DNA of 64,000 nt from an uncultured Gammaproteobacteria bacterium (GTDB lineage Bacteria; Pseudomonadota; Gammaproteobacteria; Nitrosococcales; Methylophagaceae): assembly GCA_905181885.1 (NCBI GenBank), contig CAJIZI010000003.1, positions 372,001-436,000 of the forward strand. The letters are read 5' to 3'. Below the pieces are notes generated by a model that was not told where the DNA came from, searched no databases, and saw nothing but the letters and a program-made list of their open reading frames with translations. Shown here one piece after another: positions 45,147-53,905 of the stretch. Positions within the stretch are counted from its first letter, which is position 1; every line of letters begins with the position of its first letter. The position numbers and the translations under genes were made by a program.

Positions 45147-45262
45147 ATGGTGACTTGCACTGGTTTCCTCGCGACGATATGTTGGTCAACCCGTCAGACC
45201 TGGAAGGGAGCAGCGGAACTTTCGGATTCGAGCGCCGAGATTTAGCTGGTGTGAGTCGCCAC
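45147..45262 (+). ncRNA. ffs: 4.5S RNA (signal recognition particle RNA)
   Basis: The conserved Ffh-binding tip CAGACCTGGAAGGGAGCAGC-G (symmetric and asymmetric loops, GGAA tetraloop) lies at about 45197-45217. The two ends pair as GGUGACUUGC (45149-45158) with GUGAGUCGCC (45251-45260), giving the single long hairpin of small bacterial SRP RNA, about 115 nt like E. coli. It lies between tRNA-Ser and dnaX. Exact ends are estimated from the pairing. Confidence 0.93.
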
Positions 45263-45295
45263 CCTTTATTGACTAGCCTGGTGGCACACTATCAT

Positions 45296-46957
45296 ATGAG
45301 CTATTTAGTTCTCGCGCGAAAATGGCGACCCCGGACCTTTACAGAGGTTGTTGGTCAAGAACATGTTCTTCGCGCCCTTATTAATGGTCTTGATCAAGAC
45401 CGCCTCCATCATGCTTTTTTGTTTTCAGGTACTCGTGGTGTTGGTAAAACAACTCTCGCACGTATCTTTGCTAAATCTCTTAACTGTGAGCAAGGGGTTA
45501 GCTCTTCACCCTGTGGTAAATGTGATAGTTGTAGAGAGGTAGATGCGGGTCGATTTGTTGACCTTATCGAAGTTGATGCTGCTTCCCGTACTAAAGTAGA
45601 CGATACTCGTGAGTTACTAGACAATGTGCAATATGCGCCTAGCCGAGGTCGCTATAAAGTCTATTTAATCGATGAAGTACACATGCTATCCACTCATAGC
45701 TTCAATGCTTTATTAAAAACATTGGAAGAACCACCGCCACATGTCAAGTTTCTATTTGCCACCACAGATCCTCAAAAACTACCTGTAACTATTCTTTCAC
45801 GTTGTTTACAGTTTAATCTTCGCCGCCTAAATATCAACCAAATAGCAGGACATCTTAATACAATTTTACAAGCTGAAGATATCAAATATGAAGTTACAGC
45901 ATTGGATGATATTGCGAAGGCTGCAGATGGAAGTATGCGGGATGCGTTAAGCCTGCTTGACCAAGCTATTACTCATGGCGCAGGTACAGTTATTACTGCA
46001 CAAATTCATGATATGTTAGGTACGATTACTCAACAACAACTCTACCAACTAATTCAAGCTTTAATTCAGCAAGATGCACAGGCATTAATTACACAATCCA
46101 ATGAACTGTCTATTCAAGGTCGAGACTTCACACAGGTAATTAACGACCTTTTAAACTTATTTCAACGTATCGCGACGCTTCAAGTGGTGCCTGATATCGA
46201 AGATAATGATAGTCACGATACGAACAAGTTACGCACTTTCGCCGAACAACTCTCTCCCGAGATAGTGCAATTATTCTACCAGATCGTCTTACACGGTAAA
46301 CGAGATTTACCATATGCCGCTGATCCTAAAAGTGGTTTTGAGATGACTTTATTGAGAATGCTAAGTTTTGAACCAATCATCACTCCAAAAGACAGTACCC
46401 CTGACTCAACTAAAGCACATGTGAAAAAAACTTTAGTTCCTGAGCCAAGTATTAAAGAAAAAACTGAGAGAATCACTTCTCAGTCATCAGAAAAGAAAAT
46501 CGTCGCACACTCAAAAAAAGCTATCTCTAATAAGGCTGAAGTAATTGATAAAGCTAAGAACCCAACCTTAAATAGTGATAATTGGTTAAAAGTTATTGAT
46601 AATCTAAAATTAACAGCACTTGCAAGGCAGCTTGCTGATAATTGTGCTTTTATCGATTTCGCTCAAGGTAAAATAACACTCAGTATTGCAGCTGAATTAG
46701 CGCACCTAACAGGGAAAAAACCGCAAGAACGTTTAGAAGCTGTCATTAGCAAGCACCTTCAGCAAACTATTAGCTTGGTTTTTCAAGAAAATGTTGATAC
46801 GTTGGTCTCGGCTACAGTTGCAACTGAAAAAGCACAGCAAGCTAATGATGAGCAAGATCGAGCTAATGCATCCATTCACAACGACCCAGCAATCAATGCC
46901 ATGAAAGATGCTTTTGGTGCAAAAGTTATTGAAAGTACAATCAAACCGATTAAGTAG
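45296..46957 (+). CDS. dnaX: DNA polymerase III subunits tau/gamma
   Basis: Clamp-loader ATPase. The start chosen is ATG 45296 (MSYLVLARKWRPRTFTEVVG), the universal DnaX N-terminus. Upstream in-frame codons lie inside the 4.5S RNA and are not coding. Walker A FSGTRGVGKTTLARIFAKSL, zinc module CGKCDSCREV, sensor VYLIDEVHMLSTHSFNALLK, ARKLPVTILSRCLQF-type arginine finger region. 553 aa for tau, with a Lys/Ser-rich linker (about residues 370-425) and a C-terminal alpha-binding domain. The linker has two runs of seven A, one of which forms a slippery heptamer. Followed by ybaB and recR, as in most bacteria. Confidence 0.96.
   Translation: MSYLVLARKWRPRTFTEVVGQEHVLRALINGLDQDRLHHAFLFSGTRGVGKTTLARIFAKSLNCEQGVSSSPCGKCDSCREVDAGRFVDLIEVDAASRTKVDDTRELLDNVQYAPSRGRYKVYLIDEVHMLSTHSFNALLKTLEEPPPHVKFLFATTDPQKLPVTILSRCLQFNLRRLNINQIAGHLNTILQAEDIKYEVTALDDIAKAADGSMRDALSLLDQAITHGAGTVITAQIHDMLGTITQQQLYQLIQALIQQDAQALITQSNELSIQGRDFTQVINDLLNLFQRIATLQVVPDIEDNDSHDTNKLRTFAEQLSPEIVQLFYQIVLHGKRDLPYAADPKSGFEMTLLRMLSFEPIITPKDSTPDSTKAHVKKTLVPEPSIKEKTERITSQSSEKKIVAHSKKAISNKAEVIDKAKNPTLNSDNWLKVIDNLKLTALARQLADNCAFIDFAQGKITLSIAAELAHLTGKKPQERLEAVISKHLQQTISLVFQENVDTLVSATVATEKAQQANDEQDRANASIHNDPAINAMKDAFGAKVIESTIKPIK
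46513..46530 (+). promoter_or_regulatory. Candidate -1 ribosomal frameshift site in dnaX
   Basis: Heptamer A-AAA-AAA (46513-46519) in the dnaX phase TCA-AAA-AAA-GCT. A -1 slip gives AGC-TAT-CTC-TAA, stopping at 46530 and yielding a product of about 411 residues, near the E. coli gamma subunit (431). It lies in the linker between clamp-loader and tau-specific domains. No strong upstream ribosome-binding-like stimulator or downstream hairpin is evident, so use is unproven. A second A-run at 46424-46430 (GTG-AAA-AAA-ACT) also leads to a nearby -1 stop at 46441-46443. Confidence 0.5.
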
Positions 46958-46968
46958 AGGGAGAGAAT

Positions 46969-47277
46969 ATGAAAGGTGGTATAGGCAATTTGATGAAAAA
47001 AGCGCAACAAATGCAAGCCGATATGGAAAAAGCTCAACAAGAACTCGCTAATCTTACAGTCACTGGCCAAGCCGGTGGTGGTATAGTAAAAATAGTTATG
47101 TCGGGCGAGCATGATGTCCAGCGTATAAATATTAAAGATGAATTATTCCAAGGCGATAAAGAAATGTTAGAAGACCTCCTTGCCGCCGCTATGAATGACG
47201 CTGTTCGGCAGATTAAAGTAACCAGCCAAGATAGCATGGCAGGTATGATCCCATCTGGAATGAAGCTTCCATTCTAA
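46969..47277 (+). CDS. ybaB: YbaB/EbfC nucleoid-associated protein
   Basis: Small dimeric DNA-binding protein, 102 aa. It begins MKGGIGNLMKKAQQMQADME and has TVTGQAGGGIVKIVMSGEHD, VQRINIKDELF and LEDLLAAAMNDAVRQIK, all characteristic. Located between dnaX and recR, the standard position, 11 bp after dnaX. Confidence 0.96.
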   Translation: MKGGIGNLMKKAQQMQADMEKAQQELANLTVTGQAGGGIVKIVMSGEHDVQRINIKDELFQGDKEMLEDLLAAAMNDAVRQIKVTSQDSMAGMIPSGMKLPF

Positions 47278-47294
47278 TGGCAGTTCATTAAGAT

Positions 47295-47894
47295 ATGGCA
47301 AGTCTAGGGCCTACAATTGATCAGTTGATTGATGCTTTTCGTTGTCTACCTGGTGTTGGGCCAAAATCCGCACAGCGTATGACATTTCACTTATTAGAGC
47401 GGCAACGGGATGGAGGTGAACGTCTCGTCAAAGCACTAGAACAGGCCTTAAGTAAAGTACAGCATTGTGAACGATGTAGAGTTTTATCTGAAACAACGAT
47501 CTGTAATCGATGTAATGATACTGAACGACGCCAAGATCAACTTTGTATTGTGGAAATGCCCAGTGATATTCTCTCTATTGAACAAGCTACGCATTATAAA
47601 GGCCTGTATTTTGTTTTATCAGGCCATCTGTCCCCCCTAGATGGCATCGGTCCAGAAGCACTCGGTATTCCAAAGCTCATAACATTGTTTGAAAAACAGA
47701 CAGTAAAAGAAGTTATTCTTGCAACAAACCCGACTGTTGAAGGTGAGGCCACAGCTCATTATATTAGCCAACTTGCGAAGGCTCAAAAGATCCTAATCAC
47801 TAGGCTTGCTCATGGTATTCCATTAGGTGGAGAACTAGAATATGTCGACAGTGGTACTCTATCTCATGCATTTTCTGGTCGAGAATCCATTTAA
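47295..47894 (+). CDS. recR: Recombination mediator RecR
   Basis: RecFOR pathway protein that loads RecA at gaps. 199 aa, normal. Helix-hairpin-helix [18 protein letters not shown]4 zinc finger [16 protein letters not shown], Toprim [15 protein letters not shown] and the Walker-like end [17 protein letters not shown]. Last gene of the dnaX-ybaB-recR cluster. Confidence 0.97.
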   Translation: MASLGPTIDQLIDAFRCLPGVGPKSAQRMTFHLLERQRDGGERLVKALEQALSKVQHCERCRVLSETTICNRCNDTERRQDQLCIVEMPSDILSIEQATHYKGLYFVLSGHLSPLDGIGPEALGIPKLITLFEKQTVKEVILATNPTVEGEATAHYISQLAKAQKILITRLAHGIPLGGELEYVDSGTLSHAFSGRESI

Positions 47895-47920
47895 CCTTTA
47901 TAAATTATACATAAATAAGA

Positions 47921-48637
47921 ATGAGCATTGACTATGCACAATTGCCTTGGCTAAATGAGACTGACACTCAATTTCCAAACCATTCTAAAGCACTCTCGAA
48001 TGGTTTGATTGCCGCAGGCGGAAAACTATCATCTGAACGAATCCTTTCCGCTTACCGCCAAGGAATTTTCCCTTGGTTCAATTCAGATAGTCCTACCCTA
48101 TGGTGGAGTCCGGATCCAAGAATGGTGTTAATCCCTGAGCAAGTCAAAGTATCTAAGAGCTTGAAAAGAAATTTAAAAAAACAACAATACGATGTTACTG
48201 TTAATAAGGCTTTTTCAGCTGTCATATCAGCCTGTTCAAAACCACGTGTTGGCCAGTATCAAGATGGAAGTAGTGGATGGATCCATCCTGACATGATTAA
48301 TGCCTATACTAAATTACATGAACTAGGACATGCACATAGCATTGAATGTTGGGAAGAAGATCGATTAGTTGGAGGTTTGTATGGGGTTGCTATTGGGCAA
48401 GTTTTTTTTGGTGAATCTATGTTTAGCATTGCTCCTGATAGTTCAAAAATTGCACTTGTCACATTATGCCAACAACTTCAAAAATGGGAAGTAAAGTTAA
48501 TTGACTGTCAAGTTTACTCTGACCATCTAGCCAGTATGGGTGCCCTCGAAATTGATCGGAGTATATTTATTGATACACTAAACCAATTATGTCCCATTAA
48601 TCCAGTTGAAAATAGCTGGCAAAAGATAGACAACTAG
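47921..48637 (+). CDS. aat: Leucyl/phenylalanyl-tRNA-protein transferase
   Basis: Adds Leu or Phe to proteins with N-terminal Arg or Lys, marking them for ClpAP via ClpS (N-end rule). 238 aa. Family marks: GLIAAGGKLSSERILSAYRQ, GIFPWFNSDSPTLWWSPDPR, GSSGWIHPDMINAYTKLHELG, HSIECWEEDRLVGGLYGVAI, and GESMFSIAPDSSK. Paired with ate, so this organism can charge both Leu and Arg-type N-end substrates. Confidence 0.97.
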   Translation: MSIDYAQLPWLNETDTQFPNHSKALSNGLIAAGGKLSSERILSAYRQGIFPWFNSDSPTLWWSPDPRMVLIPEQVKVSKSLKRNLKKQQYDVTVNKAFSAVISACSKPRVGQYQDGSSGWIHPDMINAYTKLHELGHAHSIECWEEDRLVGGLYGVAIGQVFFGESMFSIAPDSSKIALVTLCQQLQKWEVKLIDCQVYSDHLASMGALEIDRSIFIDTLNQLCPINPVENSWQKIDN

Positions 48638-48638
48638 C

Positions 48639-49346
48639 ATGGACTTATCAATAAAATTTTATCAGGATGCACATAGCCACCAGTGTTCTTATTTACCTGG
48701 TCAAAAAGCAAGAAACTTATATCCCGATCCCGAATTAGTCATGACAAATGAAGTCTATAGCCAGTTAATTCAACATGGTTTTCGACGAAGTGGTAATAGT
48801 TGCTATCGGCCTCATTGCCCTGCCTGTAATGCATGTGTCCCTGTCCGTATTAATATCGACAAATTTAAAATTAGTCGCTCTCAACGACGTTGTCTAAAGC
48901 GTAATCAGAATCTTACCATCACTCACCACCTAGCTGAGTTCAACCTCGAACATTACTCACTTTACAGCCGCTACTTAAAAACACGTCATGCTAATGCTGG
49001 TATGGATAATCCAACTCAAATAAGCTATTGTGATTTTTTGACAAGTGACTGGGGTGACACTCACTTTATTCAATTTCATGATGATTCTAAACTAGTAGGT
49101 CTCGCGGTCACTGATTATATTGATAACGCAATCTCCGCTTTTTATACTTTTTTTGATCCCGATTACACTCAGCAAAGCATTGGTACATACGCTATCTTAG
49201 AGCAAATAAATATTGCTAAAAACCACGGTTTATCATATGTTTACCTCGGGTACTGGATCGAAAATAGCCAAAAGATGAGTTACAAACAAAATTTTTCTGG
49301 AGTTGAGGGCTATATTGACCACCAATGGCAACCACTAGAAAGATAA
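48639..49346 (+). CDS. bpt: Aspartate/glutamate leucyltransferase (Bpt/ATE family)
   Basis: Transfers Leu (bacterial Bpt) to N-terminal Asp or Glu, feeding the same N-end rule pathway as aat. 235 aa. Conserved CPACNACVPVRINIDKF, SQRRCLKRNQNL, and FYTFFDPDYTQQSIGTYAIL, YLGYWIENSQKMSYKQNF. It starts one base after the aat stop codon. Bacterial members are closer in activity to leucyl transferases than to eukaryotic arginyl transferases; the substrate amino acid is inferred from that. Confidence 0.93.
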   Translation: MDLSIKFYQDAHSHQCSYLPGQKARNLYPDPELVMTNEVYSQLIQHGFRRSGNSCYRPHCPACNACVPVRINIDKFKISRSQRRCLKRNQNLTITHHLAEFNLEHYSLYSRYLKTRHANAGMDNPTQISYCDFLTSDWGDTHFIQFHDDSKLVGLAVTDYIDNAISAFYTFFDPDYTQQSIGTYAILEQINIAKNHGLSYVYLGYWIENSQKMSYKQNFSGVEGYIDHQWQPLER

Positions 49347-49414
49347 AAACTTTGTATAATCAATCGTTTTACGTCAGACTAGTGTTTTATTTTTGATAGA
49401 ACAGATAGAAATTT

Positions 49415-49633
49415 ATGGCAAAAGAAGAGCACATTGAATTTGAAGGCACTGTTATTGACACTATGCCTAACACCACATTTCGCGTAGAACTTGAAAATGG
49501 TCATGTTGTAACAGCCCACATATCAGGTAAAATGCGTAAAAACTATATACGTATCCTTACAGGCGATACCGTTACTGTTCAGCTTACTCCTTATGATTTA
49601 AGTAAAGGCCGAATAACCTACCGCGCTCGTTAG
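49415..49633 (+). CDS. infA: Translation initiation factor IF-1
   Basis: OB-fold protein that binds the 30S A site. 72 aa, exact family length. [56 protein letters not shown], and [12 protein letters not shown]. Near aat, as in E. coli, but with bpt between. Short leader of 68 bp. Confidence 0.98.
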   Translation: MAKEEHIEFEGTVIDTMPNTTFRVELENGHVVTAHISGKMRKNYIRILTGDTVTVQLTPYDLSKGRITYRAR

Positions 49634-49983
49634 GGTTTTAGTACACATAAATATAAGTAGCGCCAGCCATAGTGAAAGGTTAAAACCGTTATTTTCATTG
49701 AGCCCTTAGACAGAAAATGTCATAGTAAATTACTCCTATAACAATATTTTCACATAACGCTTCTCTTGCTCTTAGCTATGGTACTTTTATCTGAGTTACT
49801 TATCCTTATCCCTCACGACCTGAATAGAGCCACCTCAATAATATTCATTGAGTGTCACAACTCAGCATTTTACGTATCAATAATTAAGATAAAATACCTT
49901 TGTAGAACTTCTATCTATTCGTCAATAAAACCATATTTGTGTTAAGTTGATGTATAGCACCTTCTGCATAGAGGAGTTATCTC
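49634..49983. other. Intergenic region without a gene
   Basis: 350 bp of AT-rich DNA between infA and the zinc-ribbon gene. I find no convincing ORF, RNA gene or T-tailed hairpin. It should contain the infA terminator and the next promoter; neither stands out. Confidence 0.6.
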
Positions 49984-50499
49984 ATGTCTGAACAGAAACT
50001 AGAAAAAAAACTTATCGCTGCTTATGACAAAATGATAGAGCGCGTTACTCTTGCCCTAGATGATGCCGAACAACAAGTTTTACCACCATTATCTAAAGTT
50101 GTTGATAACGCTAAACAACGCGCAATCGACTTAAAAGAGCTAACTCGCGATGAGGCCGATAAATTATCTAACTATGTAAATCGCGATCTCAGCAGCTTAA
50201 CCGAACACTTGTCAGAAACGGGTCAAGATTTTAAGACTTGGTTTGATTTTGATCTACAGCTTGTCCAAGACCGTGTACTCGATGCTTTTGCAAAAGTTGC
50301 CGATAGAACAAGTATTCAATTAGCTAATTTAGCTAGCCAAGCAAAGCACTCACTCGAATACCATACTGGAGAGATAGTAGGTATAGGTACTTTGACTTGT
50401 CAAAGTTGTGAACACTTATTAAACTTTAAAAAGACTAGTCGAATTCCCCCTTGCCCTCACTGTCATAAAACAGTTTTTACCAGAGCAAAACAACGCTAA
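49984..50499 (+). CDS. DUF1451/YbeL-like zinc-ribbon protein
   Basis: 171 aa. Long helical N-terminal two thirds (AAYDKMIERVTLALDDAEQQ; LKELTRDEADKLSNYVNRDL), then the family's HTGEIVGIGTLTCQSCEHLL and PPCPHCHKTVFTRAKQR: two CxxC knuckles of a zinc ribbon. This matches E. coli YbeL in layout. GAGGAG ribosome-binding site. Cytosolic, function unknown. Convergent with roxA, 6 bp between stops. Confidence 0.85.
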   Translation: MSEQKLEKKLIAAYDKMIERVTLALDDAEQQVLPPLSKVVDNAKQRAIDLKELTRDEADKLSNYVNRDLSSLTEHLSETGQDFKTWFDFDLQLVQDRVLDAFAKVADRTSIQLANLASQAKHSLEYHTGEIVGIGTLTCQSCEHLLNFKKTSRIPPCPHCHKTVFTRAKQR

Positions 50500-50505
50500 C
50501 TTTCA

Positions 50506-51681
50506 TCAGGCCTTTACCCAATAAAAACCACCTTCAGCAACTAGACTGCGTAGAAGATTAACGACTTTAATATCATTAGACAGCATCTGCCAATCTGTTG
50601 AAGTGATCACGGCTTGCTCAGCTAGTATAATTATATTTTTTTTCTGACAGAAGGTTAAAGGGTAACTTTCTCCACCCATATAGATAGTTCCGCATTCCTC
50701 ATGATATTCCCATGCGAAACGCAAATAAGGATTACGAAATAAGACATAACCAGTTTCAAACTGCTCTACAAGCATTTTTACACTCGGCTTATCTGCATAT
50801 ACTTCTTCGGCTAAGCTGACTAAACTAGGTTTGGTTTCCGTAACTAATTTACCAAAAGTAGCTAATAATAAAGGCTCTGCTTCCTCTATAGTCTCATGTA
50901 ATAACTTCTTTAATCGTAGCACTGCTTCTAGACCTATTTCGTATCCATGTCTTGCGGCTTGTAGATCAGAATCCTGATAATGCCGTTTCGCCATACTATG
51001 CTCAACCAAATCATTAATAACTGCGTCTAAAGTTTCTGATTGATTAGGTGCCCTAAAACCAATCGAAAATGTCATACAGTCCTCCATAGCAACACCATGA
51101 TGACCGTAATGAGGAGGTAAGTAGAGAATATCACCAGGTTCAAGTAACCATTCCTGTTCTGGCTCAAAGTCTGCCAATACTTGAATGTCAACATTTTCCA
51201 ACAATGCTGGCTTATGTAATGGTCCTGCTGACACCTGCCACTTTCGCTTTCCCATCCCTTGTAATAAAAAAACATCATAACCATCTGTATGTGCGCCAAC
51301 GGAACCCTGTTTAGGTGCAAAACTTACCATGAGATCATCGAAACGCCAATTGGGAATAAAACTAAATGGCATTAATATTTCTCTTGTTTCTGGGACATGT
51401 TTATCAATATCTTGCACCAATAATGTCCAATGACTTTTTGGTAAAACAGAGAAATCCTTGTCACTAAAAGGTCCATCGATTAATTGCCATGCCCCCCCCA
51501 CACCTTTTTCTATAACAAGCCGAGATTCAATTCTTGGTTCACCAGCTAAACCCGCCAATTCATTGGGGCTAATAACTGATTTAAAATCAGGAAATGCTTG
51601 GCGAATCACCAAAGGTTTTTTTTGCCAATACTGGTCCAAAAATTCCTGTTGAGTCATTCCAGTATCAAAAAATTCAGTCAT
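50506..51681 (-). CDS. roxA: Ribosomal protein uL16 arginine hydroxylase (cupin-4/JmjC, RoxA/YcfD)
   Basis: 2-oxoglutarate/Fe(II) oxygenase that hydroxylates Arg81 of L16 in the 50S subunit. 391 aa, close to E. coli YcfD (373). Begins DTGMTQQEFLDQYWQKKPLV, iron facial triad HxD...H in GAHTDGYDVFLLQG and PPHYGHHGVAMEDCMTF-SIGF, then a C-terminal winged-helix region. Next to unrelated genes. Temperature-linked translation tuning is known for the family. Confidence 0.94.
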   Translation of the reverse strand: MTEFFDTGMTQQEFLDQYWQKKPLVIRQAFPDFKSVISPNELAGLAGEPRIESRLVIEKGVGGAWQLIDGPFSDKDFSVLPKSHWTLLVQDIDKHVPETREILMPFSFIPNWRFDDLMVSFAPKQGSVGAHTDGYDVFLLQGMGKRKWQVSAGPLHKPALLENVDIQVLADFEPEQEWLLEPGDILYLPPHYGHHGVAMEDCMTFSIGFRAPNQSETLDAVINDLVEHSMAKRHYQDSDLQAARHGYEIGLEAVLRLKKLLHETIEEAEPLLLATFGKLVTETKPSLVSLAEEVYADKPSVKMLVEQFETGYVLFRNPYLRFAWEYHEECGTIYMGGESYPLTFCQKKNIIILAEQAVITSTDWQMLSNDIKVVNLLRSLVAEGGFYWVKA

Positions 51682-51852
51682 CCTATTTTTTGGCCATCTC
51701 TATTTTAGGGACTGCTGTGGCAAACTCATAGAAACCATACATATTTTCACCAATCCCATTTATCATTAGGTTTTATGATCATAACAGTAAATTAAAGATT
51801 ATTTTATGAGAAGACTTGGACATTTATGTGAGTCAATTGCACAATAGCGTAT

Positions 51853-52617
51853 ATGTATAATATTTCACAAACATCCATAAAAGCTTCTTCGCTCACTTTA
51901 AAATCAATTTGTATGTCCAGTTTTATATTTTTTAGCTCATTGAGTAATGCCGAGCAATGGTATCAAGTCGAACTAATTGTCTTCGAAATTGTTGAGCCTA
52001 TTGGTACTGAACAATCACCAATAAAGTTTGTCCCCACTGGGGACTTTTGGCCTGGTACTGAAAATGAGTTTATGCAACCAGCTGAGAATAGTACGCTTCT
52101 AGACTCTGCCAATAAACTAAAAAACTCCCCACTTTATCACTTACATTATCACCAGTCTTGGCAACAACCTATCAAAACTAAAAGTCATGCTAAATCAATA
52201 AATATTGAAAGTGCTAATGAAATGGTTCTTGGCCAGATTAGTCTTCATAAGGCGACTTACCTTCACGTAACCCTTGATATACAACTGAATAGTACTTATC
52301 CTCAGGAAAATGCTTCGCCCAATATTGAAGGGGTACCTAAACCCTATCTAGCCCAAACTCGGCGGATTAGAAGCAAGAAACTACACTTCTTTGACCATCC
52401 AAATATGGGCGTTTTACTTAAACTTAGCCCTGTAGAGTCTCCAATCAATGACCAAGAGTCTTTAATCCCTCCAGCTCAATATTCTTCAATAATATCTCGT
52501 AATATTAGTTTCACATCACTCATCCCAACCTTTACTATCTTTTCTACCTCCGACATCGATATTAAGCTATCCGATAGTCCAGCAGCACGATTAACAACCA
52601 AAGCACAACAGGCATAG
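51853..52617 (+). CDS. csiV: CsiV-family periplasmic/outer-membrane-associated protein
   Basis: CsiV in Vibrio supports the lipoprotein LpoA and peptidoglycan synthesis. N-terminal signal peptide (ICMSSFIFFSSLSNA), then EQWYQVELIVFEIVEP, which opens CsiV proteins, and the mid part QISLHKATYLHVTLDIQLN with the C-terminal RRIRSKKLHFFDHPNMGVLL. Family proteins end soon after the GVL motif. Here the frame runs on for about 60 odd codons, overlapping the last 142 bp of mtnP on the opposite strand; a single-base indel near 52425-52450 would stop it before mtnP (at about 52450 or 52465). Start 51853 or ATG 51913. Confidence 0.8.
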   Translation: MYNISQTSIKASSLTLKSICMSSFIFFSSLSNAEQWYQVELIVFEIVEPIGTEQSPIKFVPTGDFWPGTENEFMQPAENSTLLDSANKLKNSPLYHLHYHQSWQQPIKTKSHAKSINIESANEMVLGQISLHKATYLHVTLDIQLNSTYPQENASPNIEGVPKPYLAQTRRIRSKKLHFFDHPNMGVLLKLSPVESPINDQESLIPPAQYSSIISRNISFTSLIPTFTIFSTSDIDIKLSDSPAARLTTKAQQA

Positions 52618-53216
52618 TGTATATTCAACTCTCTTGCCAATGCGGCCTCTGGCATTCCTGTCATTCCTACTATTGTGCAGCCGTCTTTTGCCATTTTAAT
52701 AATTTCTGCTCCACTCTCCAATCTTGGACCCTGCGTCGTACCATAAACACCCCTATCAATTAAATCCAAGCCCCTTTTCTTAGATGCTGTCATTATCTTT
52801 TCACGTAATTCCTGATTGTAAGGGTATGTAAAATCAATATGCTTAGCTGCAGAGAAGTCATCACTGAAAAAGCTTTGCTCTCGCCCGTAGGTATAGTCAA
52901 TTATCTGGTCTGGGCAAACTAAATATCCGGGCATAGTGTCAGGCGTGATACCCCCAACAGCTGCTACAGAGATGATATGTGTAACGCCCAGAGCTTGTAA
53001 TGCCCATATATTTGCACGGTAATTAATACGGTGTGGTGCAATAGTATGTTTCTCACCATGTCGAGGTAAGAACACAATATTTTTTCCATTTATTATAGTT
53101 TCAACTAAAGCTCCTGATGGTAAACCAAATGGCGTTTCAATAACTTGTCTGTTATTTCTATTCTGGTCTCCTAATCCAGATAATCCAGTACCACCAATAA
53201 CTGCTAATTTACTCAT
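52476..53216 (-). CDS. mtnP: S-methyl-5'-thioinosine phosphorylase (MTIP)
   Basis: Phosphorolysis of methylthioinosine to hypoxanthine and methylthioribose-1-phosphate, in polyamine by-product salvage. 246 aa. AVIGGTGLSGLGDQNR, phosphate/ribose site FLPRHGEKHTIAPHRINYRA, VAAVGGITPDTMPG, TQGPRLESGAEI and MTGMPEAALARELN, which match the Pseudomonas MTIP subclass rather than MTAP. It follows hpt by 3 bp, so hypoxanthine released is passed directly to the phosphoribosyltransferase. An MTIP needs a methylthioadenosine deaminase, which is outside the window. Confidence 0.9.
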   Translation of the reverse strand: MSKLAVIGGTGLSGLGDQNRNNRQVIETPFGLPSGALVETIINGKNIVFLPRHGEKHTIAPHRINYRANIWALQALGVTHIISVAAVGGITPDTMPGYLVCPDQIIDYTYGREQSFFSDDFSAAKHIDFTYPYNQELREKIMTASKKRGLDLIDRGVYGTTQGPRLESGAEIIKMAKDGCTIVGMTGMPEAALARELNIHYACCALVVNRAAGLSDSLISMSEVEKIVKVGMSDVKLILRDIIEEY

Positions 53217-53219
53217 TTA

Positions 53220-53783
53220 CTACTCACCTTCTTCATCTTGTTCTGATATGGCATAAATGCCTGGTAGATTTCGCCAATAACCTTTGTAGTCCATTCCAAA
53301 GCCAAAAACATAACGATTCGGAACTGAAAGCCCAATGAACTCTGGAGTAGAACAATGTTTTTCAATACCCAACTTATTAACTAGAGTCACACAACCCAGA
53401 GACTTACAGTGATTATCTTCGCAGTACTTTCTTAAAAATGCCAAGGTGTGCCCATGATCTACGATATCCTCCACTAAGATAACTTCTCGTCCGACTAGTG
53501 AGCTTTTTGGTTTGTGGATCCAATTTATATCTCCTCCACTTATCTTTTCGCCATAACGGCTGGCATGGATATAGTCGATTTCTAAAGGAAAGTTTAATTC
53601 AGGTAATAAGTGTCCCATTGTTACCAACGAACCATTCATCACACATAACAGCAAAGGGTTTTTATCTTCGTATTGCTTTGTAACCTGCTCAGCCAGTCGT
53701 ATTATTGCAGTCTGTATTTCTGATAAACCGTATAAGTGATCTGCTTTTTTTAAGACCTTTTGTACTTTTGTCACTTCAACCAT
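53220..53783 (-). CDS. hpt: Hypoxanthine-guanine phosphoribosyltransferase family protein
   Basis: Salvages hypoxanthine/guanine with PRPP. 187 aa. PRPP signature VILVEDIVDHGHTLAFL (aspartate-rich), pyrophosphate loop CVMNGSLVTMGHLL and FGFGMDYKGYWRNL near the end. The P. aeruginosa MTIP neighbourhood has the same pairing of hpt and mtnP. Reads into mtnP with 3 bp between them. Confidence 0.93.
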   Translation of the reverse strand: MVEVTKVQKVLKKADHLYGLSEIQTAIIRLAEQVTKQYEDKNPLLLCVMNGSLVTMGHLLPELNFPLEIDYIHASRYGEKISGGDINWIHKPKSSLVGREVILVEDIVDHGHTLAFLRKYCEDNHCKSLGCVTLVNKLGIEKHCSTPEFIGLSVPNRYVFGFGMDYKGYWRNLPGIYAISEQDEEGE

Positions 53784-53905
53784 ATTTAATATTTACCTTT
53801 AATTATTACAGCATTATAAGCGATACAATATAACCATTATAAAAACCACCTATGGAGCTTTCATAACCCTTATAATATCCCTTTTATTTTAAAGGTTTCT
53901 ATGGC

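Noticed and set aside
45155-45295. dnaX start at 45155
   Set aside because: Those codons lie inside the 4.5S RNA and are not conserved in DnaX.
53784-53905. Cobalamin riboswitch before btuF
   Set aside because: Only about 120 bp of AT-rich DNA with no B12-box-like sequence or conserved stem.
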